Positions 1-5,143 are shown, numbered from the stretch's first letter. The stretch: DNA of 5,143 nucleotides from Pseudobutyrivibrio sp. (GCA_024691465.1 JAILNO010000007.1:1-5143), one strand, 5' to 3'. Numbers and translations: made by a program. The notes: generated from the letters alone by a model not told the origin.

Positions 1-510
1 CGTAGACAGAAGAATAGAGGAAGAGGCAAGAAGTCTGAGTACGCTCTTCAGCTTCAGGAGAAGCAGAAGGCTAAGTTCATCTATGGCGTACTTGAGAAGC
101 CTTTCCGTAATTATTATGAGAAGGCTGACCGTATGAAGGGCATGACAGGTGAGAACCTCATGACATTACTTGAGAGCCGTCTTGATAACGTAGTATTCCG
201 TATGGGATTTGCTCGTACAAGAAAAGAAGCTCGTCAGGTTGTTGATCACAAGATGTTCCTTGTAAACGGTAAGCAGGTTAACATTCCTTCATACCTTGTA
301 AAGGCTGGAGATGTTATCGAAGTTCGCGAGAAGTCAAAGAACATTCAGAGATTCAAGGATATCACTGAGGTAACAGCAGGCAGAACAACTCCTGAGTGGG
401 TTGATGTTGATGCTGAGGGCCTTAAGGGTACAGTTAAAGAGCTTCCTAACAGAGAGCAGATTGATGTTCCTGTAGACGAGATGCTTATCGTCGAGTTATA
501 TTCAAAATAA
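1..510 (+). CDS. rpsD: 30S ribosomal protein S4, 5' end cut by window edge
   Basis: Primary 16S rRNA-binding protein that nucleates 30S assembly; in many bacteria it also represses its own operon. The frame is open from base 1, so 169 codons are visible, about 30 short of a usual 200-residue S4. The visible part starts in the basic N-terminal domain ([11 protein letters not shown], then [20 protein letters not shown]). This is followed by [19 protein letters not shown] and the S4 RNA-binding domain from about visible residue 57 ([23 protein letters not shown]) to about 114 ([26 protein letters not shown]). The C-terminus ends [15 protein letters not shown], typical of the family. The N-terminal Cys region of zinc-type S4 proteins would lie outside the window. 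An in-frame second TAA follows the stop at once (TAATAA, 508-513). The gene lies directly upstream of rpoA, as in the alpha operon. Identity is secure. Confidence 0.97.
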   Translation, partial: RRQKNRGRGKKSEYALQLQEKQKAKFIYGVLEKPFRNYYEKADRMKGMTGENLMTLLESRLDNVVFRMGFARTRKEARQVVDHKMFLVNGKQVNIPSYLVKAGDVIEVREKSKNIQRFKDITEVTAGRTTPEWVDVDAEGLKGTVKELPNREQIDVPVDEMLIVELYSK

Positions 511-536
511 TAAAATTTAGTTATTGTTTACAAAAA

Positions 537-566
537 GCACTTATACAAGCTTGCTTGTATAAGTGC
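537..566 (+). terminator. Perfect 13-bp inverted repeat after rpsD (terminator- or processing-like)
   Basis: Arms GCACTTATACAAG (537-549) and CTTGTATAAGTGC (554-566) are exactly complementary around the loop CTTG. Five A precede the 5' arm, and the 3' side continues GATTTGTTACAATTTT, so there is no clean U-run directly after the stem. It sits 27 nt after the rpsD stop. It may be a partial terminator, an RNase processing site or a 3'-end-stabilising hairpin that separates rpsD from rpoA. The stem is certain; the function is inferred. Confidence 0.55.
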
Positions 567-579
567 GATTTGTTACAAT
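551..579 (+). promoter_or_regulatory. Possible extended -10 promoter for rpoA
   Basis: TACAAT at 574-579 is preceded by TG plus one base (TGT, 571-573), an extended -10 form, and lies 17 nt after a weak -35 match TTGCTT (551-556). A start near 586 would place the 606-634 hairpin in the rpoA leader. The -35 overlaps the 3' arm of the upstream hairpin. Weak evidence; rpoA may simply be co-transcribed with rpsD. Confidence 0.28.
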
Positions 580-605
580 TTTACTATGCGGCAATGAGCG
601 TTGAT

Positions 606-634
606 ACAGAATATTATTTAATATTCTGTTTTTT
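606..634 (+). terminator. AT-rich 10-bp hairpin plus T-run just before rpoA (attenuator-like)
   Basis: ACAGAATATT (606-615) pairs perfectly with AATATTCTGT (620-629) around the loop ATTT, and T's run from 629 to 634. This is the layout of an intrinsic terminator, though the stem has only three G-C pairs and would be weak. It ends about 20 nt before the rpoA ribosome binding site. It may trim read-through into rpoA-rplQ. I see no alternative antiterminator stem. Confidence 0.5.
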
Positions 635-654
635 AAAGTCTAGTACATTATATT

Positions 655-671
655 AAGGAGGCAATGTAGTG
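655..671 (+). promoter_or_regulatory. rpoA ribosome binding site and GTG start, with overlapping ATG-TAG
   Basis: AAGGAGG (655-661) lies 7 nt before GTG (669-671), a normal distance. An ATG at 664-666 is only 2 nt from the Shine-Dalgarno and is followed at once by TAG (667-669), whose last G is the first base of the GTG start. The ATG cannot encode alpha, so GTG is the supported start. Confidence 0.8.
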
Positions 672-1628
672 TTAAATTTTGAAAACCCAAATATAGAAAT
701 CGCTGAGATTTCTGAGGACAAAAAATACGGCAGATTCGTTATTGAACCTCTTGAGAGAGGATATGGTATAACACTTGGTAATTCACTTCGTAGAATTATG
801 CTTTCGTCTCTGCCAGGTGCTGCAGTTAGCCAGATTAAGATCGAGGGCGTTCTTCATGAGTTCAGTGCTATCCCAGGAGTTAAAGAGGATGTTACTGAGA
901 TCGTTATGAACATCAAGAATCTTGCTATTAGAAATAATAGCTCTTCTGATGAGCCTAAGACAGCATATATTGAGTTCGAAGGTGAAGGAGTTGTTACAGC
1001 TGCTGATATCCAGGTAGACTCTGATATCGAGATTATTAATCCAGATCTTGTTATTGCACATCTTAACGGTGGCAATGATTGCAAGCTTTACATGGAGCTT
1101 ACAATTACTAAGAATCGTGGATACATATCTGCAGATAAGAATAAGACACCAGATACTCCAATCGGTAAGATTGCAGTAGATTCTATTTACACACCAGTAG
1201 AGCGTGTTAATATGACAGTTGAAGACACTCGTGTAGGCCAGGTTACTGATTATGACAAGCTTACACTTGATGTATATACTAATGGCACAATGGGTCCTGA
1301 TGAGGCTGTTTCTATGGCAGCTAAGGTACTCAGCGAGCACTTAAATCTTTTTGTTAATCTTTCAGATGCTGCACAGGATCTCAGCGTTATCGCTGACAAG
1401 CCTGATGATACAACAGGTAAGACTCTTGAGATGAGCATTGATGAGCTTGAGCTTTCAGTTCGTTCATACAACTGCTTAAAGAGAGCTGGTATCAACACAG
1501 TAGCAGAGCTTTGCGACAAGTCACCAGATGACATGATGAAGGTTCGTAACCTTGGTCGCAAGTCTATGGAAGAGGTAGAGCAGAAGCTTAGTGAGCTTGG
1601 TCTTTCACTCAAGATGATTGAGGACTAG
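669..1628 (+). CDS. rpoA: DNA-directed RNA polymerase subunit alpha
   Basis: The alpha dimer is the scaffold for RNA polymerase assembly, and its C-terminal domain contacts UP-element DNA and activators. The protein has 319 residues, a normal length. The N-terminal dimerisation domain (about 1-230) carries [20 protein letters not shown] (24-42) and SSLPGAAV (46-53); [22 protein letters not shown] (170-191) is the conserved core. A flexible acidic linker (about 234-253) leads to the C-terminal domain with [13 protein letters not shown] (263-275) and RNLGRKS (293-299). The DNA-contact residues fall at the same numbers as in E. coli: Arg265, Asn268, Cys269, Gly296, Lys298, Ser299 and Glu302. The start is GTG, chosen because AAGGAGG lies 7 nt upstream and [11 protein letters not shown] is the expected N-terminus. 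It sits between rpsD and rplQ, but with 158-nt and 132-nt spacers rather than tight coupling. Identity is secure. Confidence 0.98.
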   Translation: MLNFENPNIEIAEISEDKKYGRFVIEPLERGYGITLGNSLRRIMLSSLPGAAVSQIKIEGVLHEFSAIPGVKEDVTEIVMNIKNLAIRNNSSSDEPKTAYIEFEGEGVVTAADIQVDSDIEIINPDLVIAHLNGGNDCKLYMELTITKNRGYISADKNKTPDTPIGKIAVDSIYTPVERVNMTVEDTRVGQVTDYDKLTLDVYTNGTMGPDEAVSMAAKVLSEHLNLFVNLSDAAQDLSVIADKPDDTTGKTLEMSIDELELSVRSYNCLKRAGINTVAELCDKSPDDMMKVRNLGRKSMEEVEQKLSELGLSLKMIED

Positions 1629-1662
1629 TTCAAAGCAATATAACCGGAAATAATGCATGGAT

Positions 1663-1680
1663 GATAAGACCGATGAGCAC
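1663..1680 (+). repeat. Direct repeat copy 1 in the rpoA-rplQ spacer
   Basis: GATAAGACCGATGAGCAC, identical over 18 nt to a second copy beginning exactly 50 nt downstream. AGAC inside the repeat (1667-1670) can pair with GTCT just after it (1681-1684), which would show CGATGAGCAC as a terminal loop. GCATG (1655-1659) and TATGC (1688-1692) could form an outer helix with one G-U pair. Confidence 0.85.
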
Positions 1681-1705
1681 GTCTGTGTATGCTTTCCATC
1701 ACCTA

Positions 1706-1737
1706 GTTGTGGGATAAGACCGATGAGCACCCGTGAC
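1706..1737 (+). other. Possible hairpin presenting repeat copy 2
   Basis: GTTGTGGG (1706-1713) can pair continuously with CCCGTGAC (1730-1737), giving 8 pairs of which three are G-U wobbles. The first and last bases of the repeat close the helix and the rest forms a 16-nt loop. The pairing was worked out by hand and is marginal in energy because of the consecutive wobbles. It gains weight only because copy 1 can also be drawn as a hairpin loop. Confidence 0.3.
1713..1730 (+). repeat. Direct repeat copy 2 in the rpoA-rplQ spacer
   Basis: Second exact copy of GATAAGACCGATGAGCAC, ending 18 nt before the rplQ ribosome binding site. Its surroundings differ from those of copy 1 at most positions, so the identity is confined to the 18-mer. 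Confidence 0.85.
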
Positions 1738-1760
1738 GCGTTTATTTCAGGAGGAAAGAA

Positions 1761-2285
1761 ATGGCAAAGTACAGAAAATTAAGCAGAACTTCATCACAGA
1801 GAAAGGCTCTTTTAAGAAATCAGGTAACTGAGCTTCTTTATCATGGTAAGATCGTTACTACTGAGGCTAAGGCTAAGGAAGTTAAGAAGATCGCAGAGCA
1901 CATCATTACACTTGGCGTTAAGGAAAAGGATAACTTCGAAGAGGTTACAGTTCAGGCTAAGGTTGCTCGTAAGGATAAGGACGGCAAGAGAGTTAAGGAA
2001 GTTGTTGATGGCAAGAAGGTTACTGTATATGATACAGTAGACAAGAAGATTAAGAAGGATTCTCCTTCAAGACTTCACGCTCGTCGTCAGATGATGCAGG
2101 TTCTTTACACCCCAACAGCTAAGGGCGACAAGAAGAGCGAGTCACACAAGGTTGACATGGCTAACTTCGTATTTGATGAGATCGCTCCTAAGTATGTTGA
2201 TCGCAAGGGTGGTTACACACGTATCGTTAAGATCGGACCACGTAAGGGCGATGCAGCTATGGAAGTAGTTCTTGAGTTAGTTTAA
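1761..2285 (+). CDS. rplQ: 50S ribosomal protein L17 with internal insertion
   Basis: Large-subunit protein near the peptide exit tunnel. The N-terminus MAKYRKLSRTSSQRKALLRNQVTELLYHGKI, the centre SRLHARRQ (103-110) and the C-terminus GGYTRIVKIGPRKGDAAMEVVLELV are clear L17 signatures. At 174 residues it is about 50 longer than B. subtilis or E. coli L17 (roughly 120-127). The extra material lies between ITLGVKEKDN (about 49-58) and SRLHARRQ, and is lysine/valine-rich with a repeated flavour (KVARKDKDGKRVKEVVDGKKVTVYDTVDKKIKKD). From memory this insertion is common in Lachnospiraceae L17, so I read it as lineage-typical, not a frameshift. The ATG start is supported by AGGAGG (1749-1754), 6 nt upstream. 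The gene is last in the alpha operon and followed by a strong terminator. Confidence 0.97.
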   Translation: MAKYRKLSRTSSQRKALLRNQVTELLYHGKIVTTEAKAKEVKKIAEHIITLGVKEKDNFEEVTVQAKVARKDKDGKRVKEVVDGKKVTVYDTVDKKIKKDSPSRLHARRQMMQVLYTPTAKGDKKSESHKVDMANFVFDEIAPKYVDRKGGYTRIVKIGPRKGDAAMEVVLELV

Positions 2286-2299
2286 TTATTGCTTTCTAG

Positions 2300-2328
2300 G
2301 ACCAGGACATTAGTCCTGGTCTTTTTTT
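2300..2328 (+). terminator. Intrinsic terminator of the alpha operon
   Basis: GACCAGGAC (2300-2308) and GTCCTGGTC (2313-2321) form a perfect 9-bp, G-C-rich stem around the loop ATTA, followed by seven T (2322-2328). It begins 15 nt after the rplQ stop. A textbook Rho-independent terminator. Confidence 0.95.
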
Positions 2329-2337
2329 GTAGAATTT

Positions 2338-2358
2338 TTTAGTTAACGTATAACTAAA
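2338..2358 (+). promoter_or_regulatory. Operator-like dyad upstream of the MATE gene
   Basis: TTTAGTTA (2338-2345) and TAACTAAA (2351-2358) are exact reverse complements around ACGTA. The size and AT-rich arms resemble MarR/TetR-type operators, but no regulator gene is in the window. It overlaps a possible -10 (TATAAC, 2349-2354) and lies about 40-60 nt upstream of the better -10 at 2395. A weak hairpin terminator (stem followed by GTATTTTT) is the main alternative. Confidence 0.4.
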
Positions 2359-2373
2359 GTATTTTTAAACCAA

Positions 2374-2400
2374 TTAAAAAATAACCACTATCAATATAAT
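2374..2400 (+). promoter_or_regulatory. Probable promoter region of the MATE gene
   Basis: A consensus -10 TATAAT lies at 2395-2400 with only a poor -35 candidate (TTAAAA, 2374-2379, 15-nt spacing). A second candidate is TTGTAG (2327-2332) with TATAAC (2349-2354) at 16-nt spacing, overlapping the dyad. A promoter is expected here because a strong terminator precedes the region, but the exact one is uncertain. Confidence 0.4.
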
Positions 2401-2455
2401 CAATTCTGTTGTATCATGAAAATAACTTTCTATCTAATAAATGAGGTGTTTTATA

Positions 2456-3820
2456 ATGGCAAAAGATTCAACAAAGAAAATGACAGAAGGAAATCCAATG
2501 ACACTCATCTTGGGTTTCTCTATACCTATGCTTGCAGGTTTGATCTTTCAGCAGATGTACAATCTGGTGGATACTATTATAGTAGGCCAGACACTTGGAG
2601 ACAGTGCCCTTGCTGCAGTAGGCTCTACGGGCTCTATTAATTTCTTGATTAATGGTTTCTGTATGGGTGTATGCTCTGGATTTGCCATTCCTGTCGCTCA
2701 GAGATTCGGCGCTGAATCCTATGACTCCATGCGTAAGTTCGTTGGTAATTCAGTGGTTATCGCAGCTATTTTTGCTGTAGTAATAACTACAATTGTCAGT
2801 GTTTTTTGTTATCAGATACTTTATATTATGCAGACACCCGATGATATTATAGATTTAGCTTATTCGTATATTTCTATTATCTTCTTTGGTATACCAGTTA
2901 CATTCTTATACAATCTCACTGCTGGTATAATGAGGTCATTAGGGGATAGTAAGACACCTACTTATTTCTTAATTATGGCAGCTGGTATCAATATGGTATT
3001 AGATGTAGTGTTCATTCTCTTCTTAGGTATGAGTGTCAATGGACCTGCTCTTGCCACAGTGCTATCCCAGTTAATTGCTGGTATGAGCTGTTTAATTTAT
3101 ATGAAGAAGAAATTCCCTATATTGAAGTTATCGAGTGAGGATTTCAAGCTTAGGGGCCATCATAGCAAGGTGCTTATTTCCATGGGTATACCTTTTGGAT
3201 TGCAGTATTCAATTACAGCGATAGGTTCAGTAGTCCTTCAGACTGCAGTCAATGGTCTAGGTACAGTAGCTGTAGCTTCTATGACAGCTGGCGGTAAGGT
3301 ATCTATGTTTGTGGTTTGTCCATTTGATGCCCTAGGAGGCACTATGGCGACTTATGCAGGACAGAATGTTGGTGCTAAGAATATAGACAGAGTTAAGAAG
3401 GGAGTGTGGACGGCACAGTTACTTGGAACCATCTATGCAGTGTTTATATTTATAGTGCTTTTCTTCGCTGGACGAAGCATACTTCACCTTTTTACAGATA
3501 CACATATTGTTATTGAACAGGCTATGATGTTCTTGCTTGCCAATTCTGTTACATATACATTACTGGCAGCAGTTAATATATTTAGATTTGCAATACAGGG
3601 CATGGGCTTCTCTACATTCGCTATTTATTCTGGCGTAATGGAGATGATTGCACGTATCTTAGTTGCTTTTACCTTCGTTCCAATGATAGGATTCGCAGGT
3701 GCTATATGGGCTAGCCCAGTGGCTTGGGTATTCGCTGTAGCCTTCCTGATTCCTGGCTTCTATTACTGCTGTAACAAGCTTACTAAACAGTTCTGTTCAG
3801 ATAATTGTCATCACTTATAA
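2456..3820 (+). CDS. MATE-family efflux transporter
   Basis: Multidrug and toxic-compound extrusion protein of the NorM/MepA/DinF class: an integral membrane antiporter that exports cationic drugs or metabolites in exchange for Na+ or H+. With this start it has 454 residues, the usual family size, in two six-helix halves. The first half opens ILGFSIPMLAGLIFQQMYNLVDTIIVG; Asp39 matches the TM1 aspartate important in NorM proteins. QRFGAESYDSMRKFVGNS (82-99) is the loop whose counterpart QNVGAKNIDRVKKG (303-316) marks the second half, which starts about residue 243 with MGIPFGLQYSITAIGSVVLQTAVNGLG. ATG 2456 is preferred because GAGGTG (2443-2448) lies 7 nt upstream; an in-frame ATG at 2441 has no ribosome binding site and overlaps that element. 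The C-terminus is rich in Cys and His (Cys438, 439, 447, 451, His452, 453). The gene stands alone between two terminators. Codon use is less biased than in the ribosomal genes. The substrate cannot be told. Confidence 0.93.
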   Translation: MAKDSTKKMTEGNPMTLILGFSIPMLAGLIFQQMYNLVDTIIVGQTLGDSALAAVGSTGSINFLINGFCMGVCSGFAIPVAQRFGAESYDSMRKFVGNSVVIAAIFAVVITTIVSVFCYQILYIMQTPDDIIDLAYSYISIIFFGIPVTFLYNLTAGIMRSLGDSKTPTYFLIMAAGINMVLDVVFILFLGMSVNGPALATVLSQLIAGMSCLIYMKKKFPILKLSSEDFKLRGHHSKVLISMGIPFGLQYSITAIGSVVLQTAVNGLGTVAVASMTAGGKVSMFVVCPFDALGGTMATYAGQNVGAKNIDRVKKGVWTAQLLGTIYAVFIFIVLFFAGRSILHLFTDTHIVIEQAMMFLLANSVTYTLLAAVNIFRFAIQGMGFSTFAIYSGVMEMIARILVAFTFVPMIGFAGAIWASPVAWVFAVAFLIPGFYYCCNKLTKQFCSDNCHHL

Positions 3821-3826
3821 TACTTG

Positions 3827-3858
3827 AACCCACTAGCACAATAGCTAGTGGGTTTTTT
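3827..3858 (+). terminator. Intrinsic terminator after the MATE gene
   Basis: AACCCACTAGC (3827-3837) pairs perfectly with GCTAGTGGGTT (3844-3854) around ACAATA. The T-run extends 3853-3858. It begins 6 nt after the stop codon. A strong Rho-independent terminator that isolates the MATE unit. Confidence 0.94.
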
Positions 3859-3885
3859 AATGTAAAAAGTGACGAATGGTTTTAA

Positions 3886-3914
3886 TTGACTTTAGTGGAT
3901 AAAAGTGCTAAAGT
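3886..3914 (+). promoter_or_regulatory. Sigma-A-type promoter of the ABC operon
   Basis: TTGACT (3886-3891), 17-nt spacer, TAAAGT (3909-3914), with TGC just before the -10 as an extended -10 element. Transcription would start near 3921, leaving a leader of about 27 nt, too short for a T-box or riboswitch. Three related decamers, AAGTGACGAA (3867-3876), AAGTGAACGA (3911-3920) and AAGTAACGAA (3924-3933), surround the promoter and may be regulator sites or chance. Confidence 0.7.
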
Positions 3915-3947
3915 GAACGACATAAGTAACGAAGGAGGAGAATATAA

Positions 3948-4991
3948 ATGAAGAAATTTCTTAGTGTATTTCTTACATCAGCAATGATTCTTTCATTGGT
4001 AGGATGTGGAACAGATGCAGCTGCTGAGCGTGAAGCAGAATCAGCAGATACAACTGAAACGACTGCTACTGAAGCAGATACAACAGCTACAGAGGCTGAC
4101 AAGTCCTATAATATTGGTGTTATTCAGTTAGTACAGCATCCTGCGCTTGATGCGGCTACAGAGGGCTTTTCAACTGCACTTGAGGATAAGCTTGGGGACC
4201 AGGTTACAATCACAGTAGAAAATGCATCAGGCGATTCTGCTACATGCGCTACTATTGCTAATACTTTCGTGTCAGATGAAGTAGATTTGATTATGGCTAA
4301 TGCAACACAGGCATTACAGGCCAGTGAGACAGCTACTAACTCTATTCCAATCGTAGCTACATCTATTACAGATTATGCAACAGCACTTGATATTGCAGAT
4401 TGGACAGGAGCAACAGGGGTTAATGTAACAGGTACTTCAGATTTAGCTCCACTTGACGGACAGGCTGAGATGTTACATGATCTATTCCCAGATGCTAAGG
4501 AAGTTGGTGTTATCTATTGCTCAGGAGAGAAGAATTCCCTCTACCAGGCAACCGAGATTACTAAGTACCTTGAGGATTATGGATACAATGTAACAGCGTA
4601 TACTTTCTCAGATTCAGCAGATGTTGCAACTGTAGTTCAGTCAGCTTGCAGCTCTAGCGACGTGCTCTATGTTCCTACAGATAATGTAGCAGCTAATGCA
4701 GCTGAGACAATCAACAATGTTGCACTTACAGCTAAGGTGCCAATCATTGCAGGCGAAGAGGGAATCTGCAAGGGTTGTGGTCTTGCAACACTTTCAATTT
4801 CATACTATGACATCGGATACGAGGCAGGCCTCATGGCTTATGAGATTCTTGCAAATGGCAAGGACCCAGCATCATATGATATCCAGTATGCAACAGAATT
4901 CACCAAGGAATATAATCCAGTTATCGCTGAGGAGCTTGGAATCACATTACCTGATGATTATGTTGCAATCGAGATGGAAGAGGCAGAATAA
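3948..4991 (+). CDS. ABC transporter substrate-binding lipoprotein, ABC_sub_bind (TrpX-like) family
   Basis: Extracytoplasmic solute receptor of an ABC importer, anchored to the outer face of the membrane. It has 347 residues. A lipoprotein signal peptide has a KK start, a hydrophobic core and a lipobox SLVGC, with Cys20 the lipidated residue. Residues 21-52 form an acidic Thr/Ala/Glu/Asp-rich linker containing TEADTTATEAD. The two-lobed binding domain begins at YNIGVIQLVQHPALDAATEGF (54-74). Family landmarks are VDLIMANATQALQA (112-125), IPIVATSITDY (133-143), VGVIYCSGEKNS (187-198), VLYVPTDNVAANA (239-251), VPIIAGEEGI (264-273) and ATLSISYYDIGYEAGLMAYEIL (280-301). AAGGAGG (3932-3938) lies 9 nt before ATG. 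Codon use is highly biased, suggesting strong expression. Related proteins in streptococci have been linked to tryptophan uptake, but the ligand here is unknown. The next gene is the permease. Confidence 0.92.
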   Translation: MKKFLSVFLTSAMILSLVGCGTDAAAEREAESADTTETTATEADTTATEADKSYNIGVIQLVQHPALDAATEGFSTALEDKLGDQVTITVENASGDSATCATIANTFVSDEVDLIMANATQALQASETATNSIPIVATSITDYATALDIADWTGATGVNVTGTSDLAPLDGQAEMLHDLFPDAKEVGVIYCSGEKNSLYQATEITKYLEDYGYNVTAYTFSDSADVATVVQSACSSSDVLYVPTDNVAANAAETINNVALTAKVPIIAGEEGICKGCGLATLSISYYDIGYEAGLMAYEILANGKDPASYDIQYATEFTKEYNPVIAEELGITLPDDYVAIEMEEAE

Positions 4992-5019
4992 TTTTTACTT
5001 AGCAACAAATAAGAATTTT

Positions 5020-5047
5020 GGGGCAAGGTCATATGACCTTGCTCTTT
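5020..5047 (+). promoter_or_regulatory. Palindromic hairpin between binding-protein and permease genes
   Basis: GCAAGGTCAT (5023-5032) is followed directly by its reverse complement ATGACCTTGC (5033-5042), a perfect 20-bp palindrome. As RNA it gives an 8-bp stem with an ATAT loop, extended by G-U, G-C and G-U pairs to 11 bp (5020-5045). The tail TCTTT is a poor T-run, so full termination is unlikely. It is probably a partial terminator or 3'-protecting hairpin that keeps binding-protein mRNA in excess. The GGAG of the permease lies just 3 nt beyond the extended stem. Confidence 0.65.
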
Positions 5048-5058
5048 GGAGTTAAAAA

Positions 5059-5143
5059 ATGGGAATTGAAACATTAATTGCTGGAATGCCAGGTAACGTG
5101 GCTCAGGGTATCATATACGGTATCATGGCTCTTGGCATTTTCA
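5059..5143 (+). CDS. ABC transporter permease, 3' end cut by window edge
   Basis: Only 28 codons are visible: MGIETLIAGMPGNVAQGIIYGIMALGIF. The run AQGIIYGIMALGIF is the usual first transmembrane segment of branched-chain amino-acid-type permeases (BPD_transp_2, LivH-like) that accompany ABC_sub_bind proteins. Start ATG is supported by GGAG (5048-5051), 7 nt upstream. It follows the binding-protein gene after 67 nt with a hairpin between. The permease would form the membrane channel of the importer; the ATPase is expected downstream, outside the window. Family assignment rests on a short stretch plus context. Confidence 0.8.
   Translation, partial: MGIETLIAGMPGNVAQGIIYGIMALGIF

Noticed and set aside
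584..605. CAATGAGCG in the rpsD-rpoA spacer as a third copy of the 18-nt repeat
   Set aside because: Shares only ATGAGC and one more base; the other aligned positions do not match.
594..656. 20-codon frame (MSVDTEYYLIF...) in the rpoA leader ending over the rpoA ribosome binding site
   Set aside because: It could be a leader peptide across the 606-634 hairpin, but it has no Shine-Dalgarno and no run of one regulatory codon.
783..1340. 185-codon open frame on the minus strand inside rpoA
   Set aside because: Lies wholly antisense to a certain rpoA, with no ribosome binding site or recognisable protein; a by-product of rpoA codon bias.
1671..1680. CGATGAG in the spacer repeat as a hammerhead ribozyme core
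   Set aside because: Differs from CUGANGA, and no GAAA plus cleavage triplet in the needed order and pairing was found.
2441..2455. In-frame upstream ATG that would lengthen the MATE protein by 5 residues
   Set aside because: No Shine-Dalgarno before it, and its codons contain the GAGGTG that serves the ATG at 2456.
2416..2640. 74-codon + strand frame overlapping the MATE start
   Set aside because: Out of frame with the clear MATE gene, no ribosome binding site, no family resemblance.
4030..4100. Short repeats in the linker of the binding protein as a mobile or CRISPR-like repeat
   Set aside because: They are in-frame Thr/Glu/Ala/Asp codons of a normal lipoprotein linker.
3908..4102. 64-codon minus-strand frame rich in Ser/Ala/Val
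   Set aside because: Antisense to the promoter and low-complexity linker of the binding protein; its composition just mirrors the linker.

Overview
The window reads as chromosomal DNA from a low-to-moderate GC Firmicute, most likely a Lachnospiraceae member (Butyrivibrio/Roseburia-like; the genus cannot be fixed from sequence reading alone). The reasons are the rpsD-rpoA-rplQ gene order, strong AAGGAGG-type ribosome binding sites, and an enlarged L17 of the kind I recall from Lachnospiraceae. A lipoprotein of the ABC_sub_bind (TrpX-like) family fits the same group. All genes lie on the + strand.

Region 1 (1-2328) is the distal end of the ribosomal alpha operon: the 3' part of rpsD (S4), rpoA (RNA polymerase alpha) and rplQ (L17), closed by a strong intrinsic terminator. 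The coding parts are conventional, but both spacers are long for this operon (158 and 132 nt) and both carry structure. The rpsD-rpoA spacer has two perfect inverted repeats, the second followed by six T. The rpoA-rplQ spacer has an exact 18-nt direct repeat with a 50-nt period and no similarity in its flanks. This repeat pair is the most intriguing element in the window and may be an undescribed RNA or DNA regulatory element for L17.

Region 2 (2329-3858) is a single-gene unit for a 454-residue MATE-family multidrug/sodium efflux protein. It is preceded by an AT-rich promoter region containing a TTTAGTTA-N5-TAACTAAA dyad that looks like a repressor or activator site, and it is closed by an 11-bp terminator hairpin.

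Region 3 (3859-5143) opens an ABC uptake operon. It has a good sigma-A-type promoter, a lipoprotein substrate-binding protein, a palindromic hairpin in the 67-nt gap, and the first 28 codons of the membrane permease. The window ends inside the permease; an ATPase gene would be expected beyond the edge. The hairpin between binding protein and permease probably sets unequal expression of the two.

No tRNA, rRNA, CRISPR, insertion sequence or phage element was seen. No stretch longer than about 170 nt lacks a gene.
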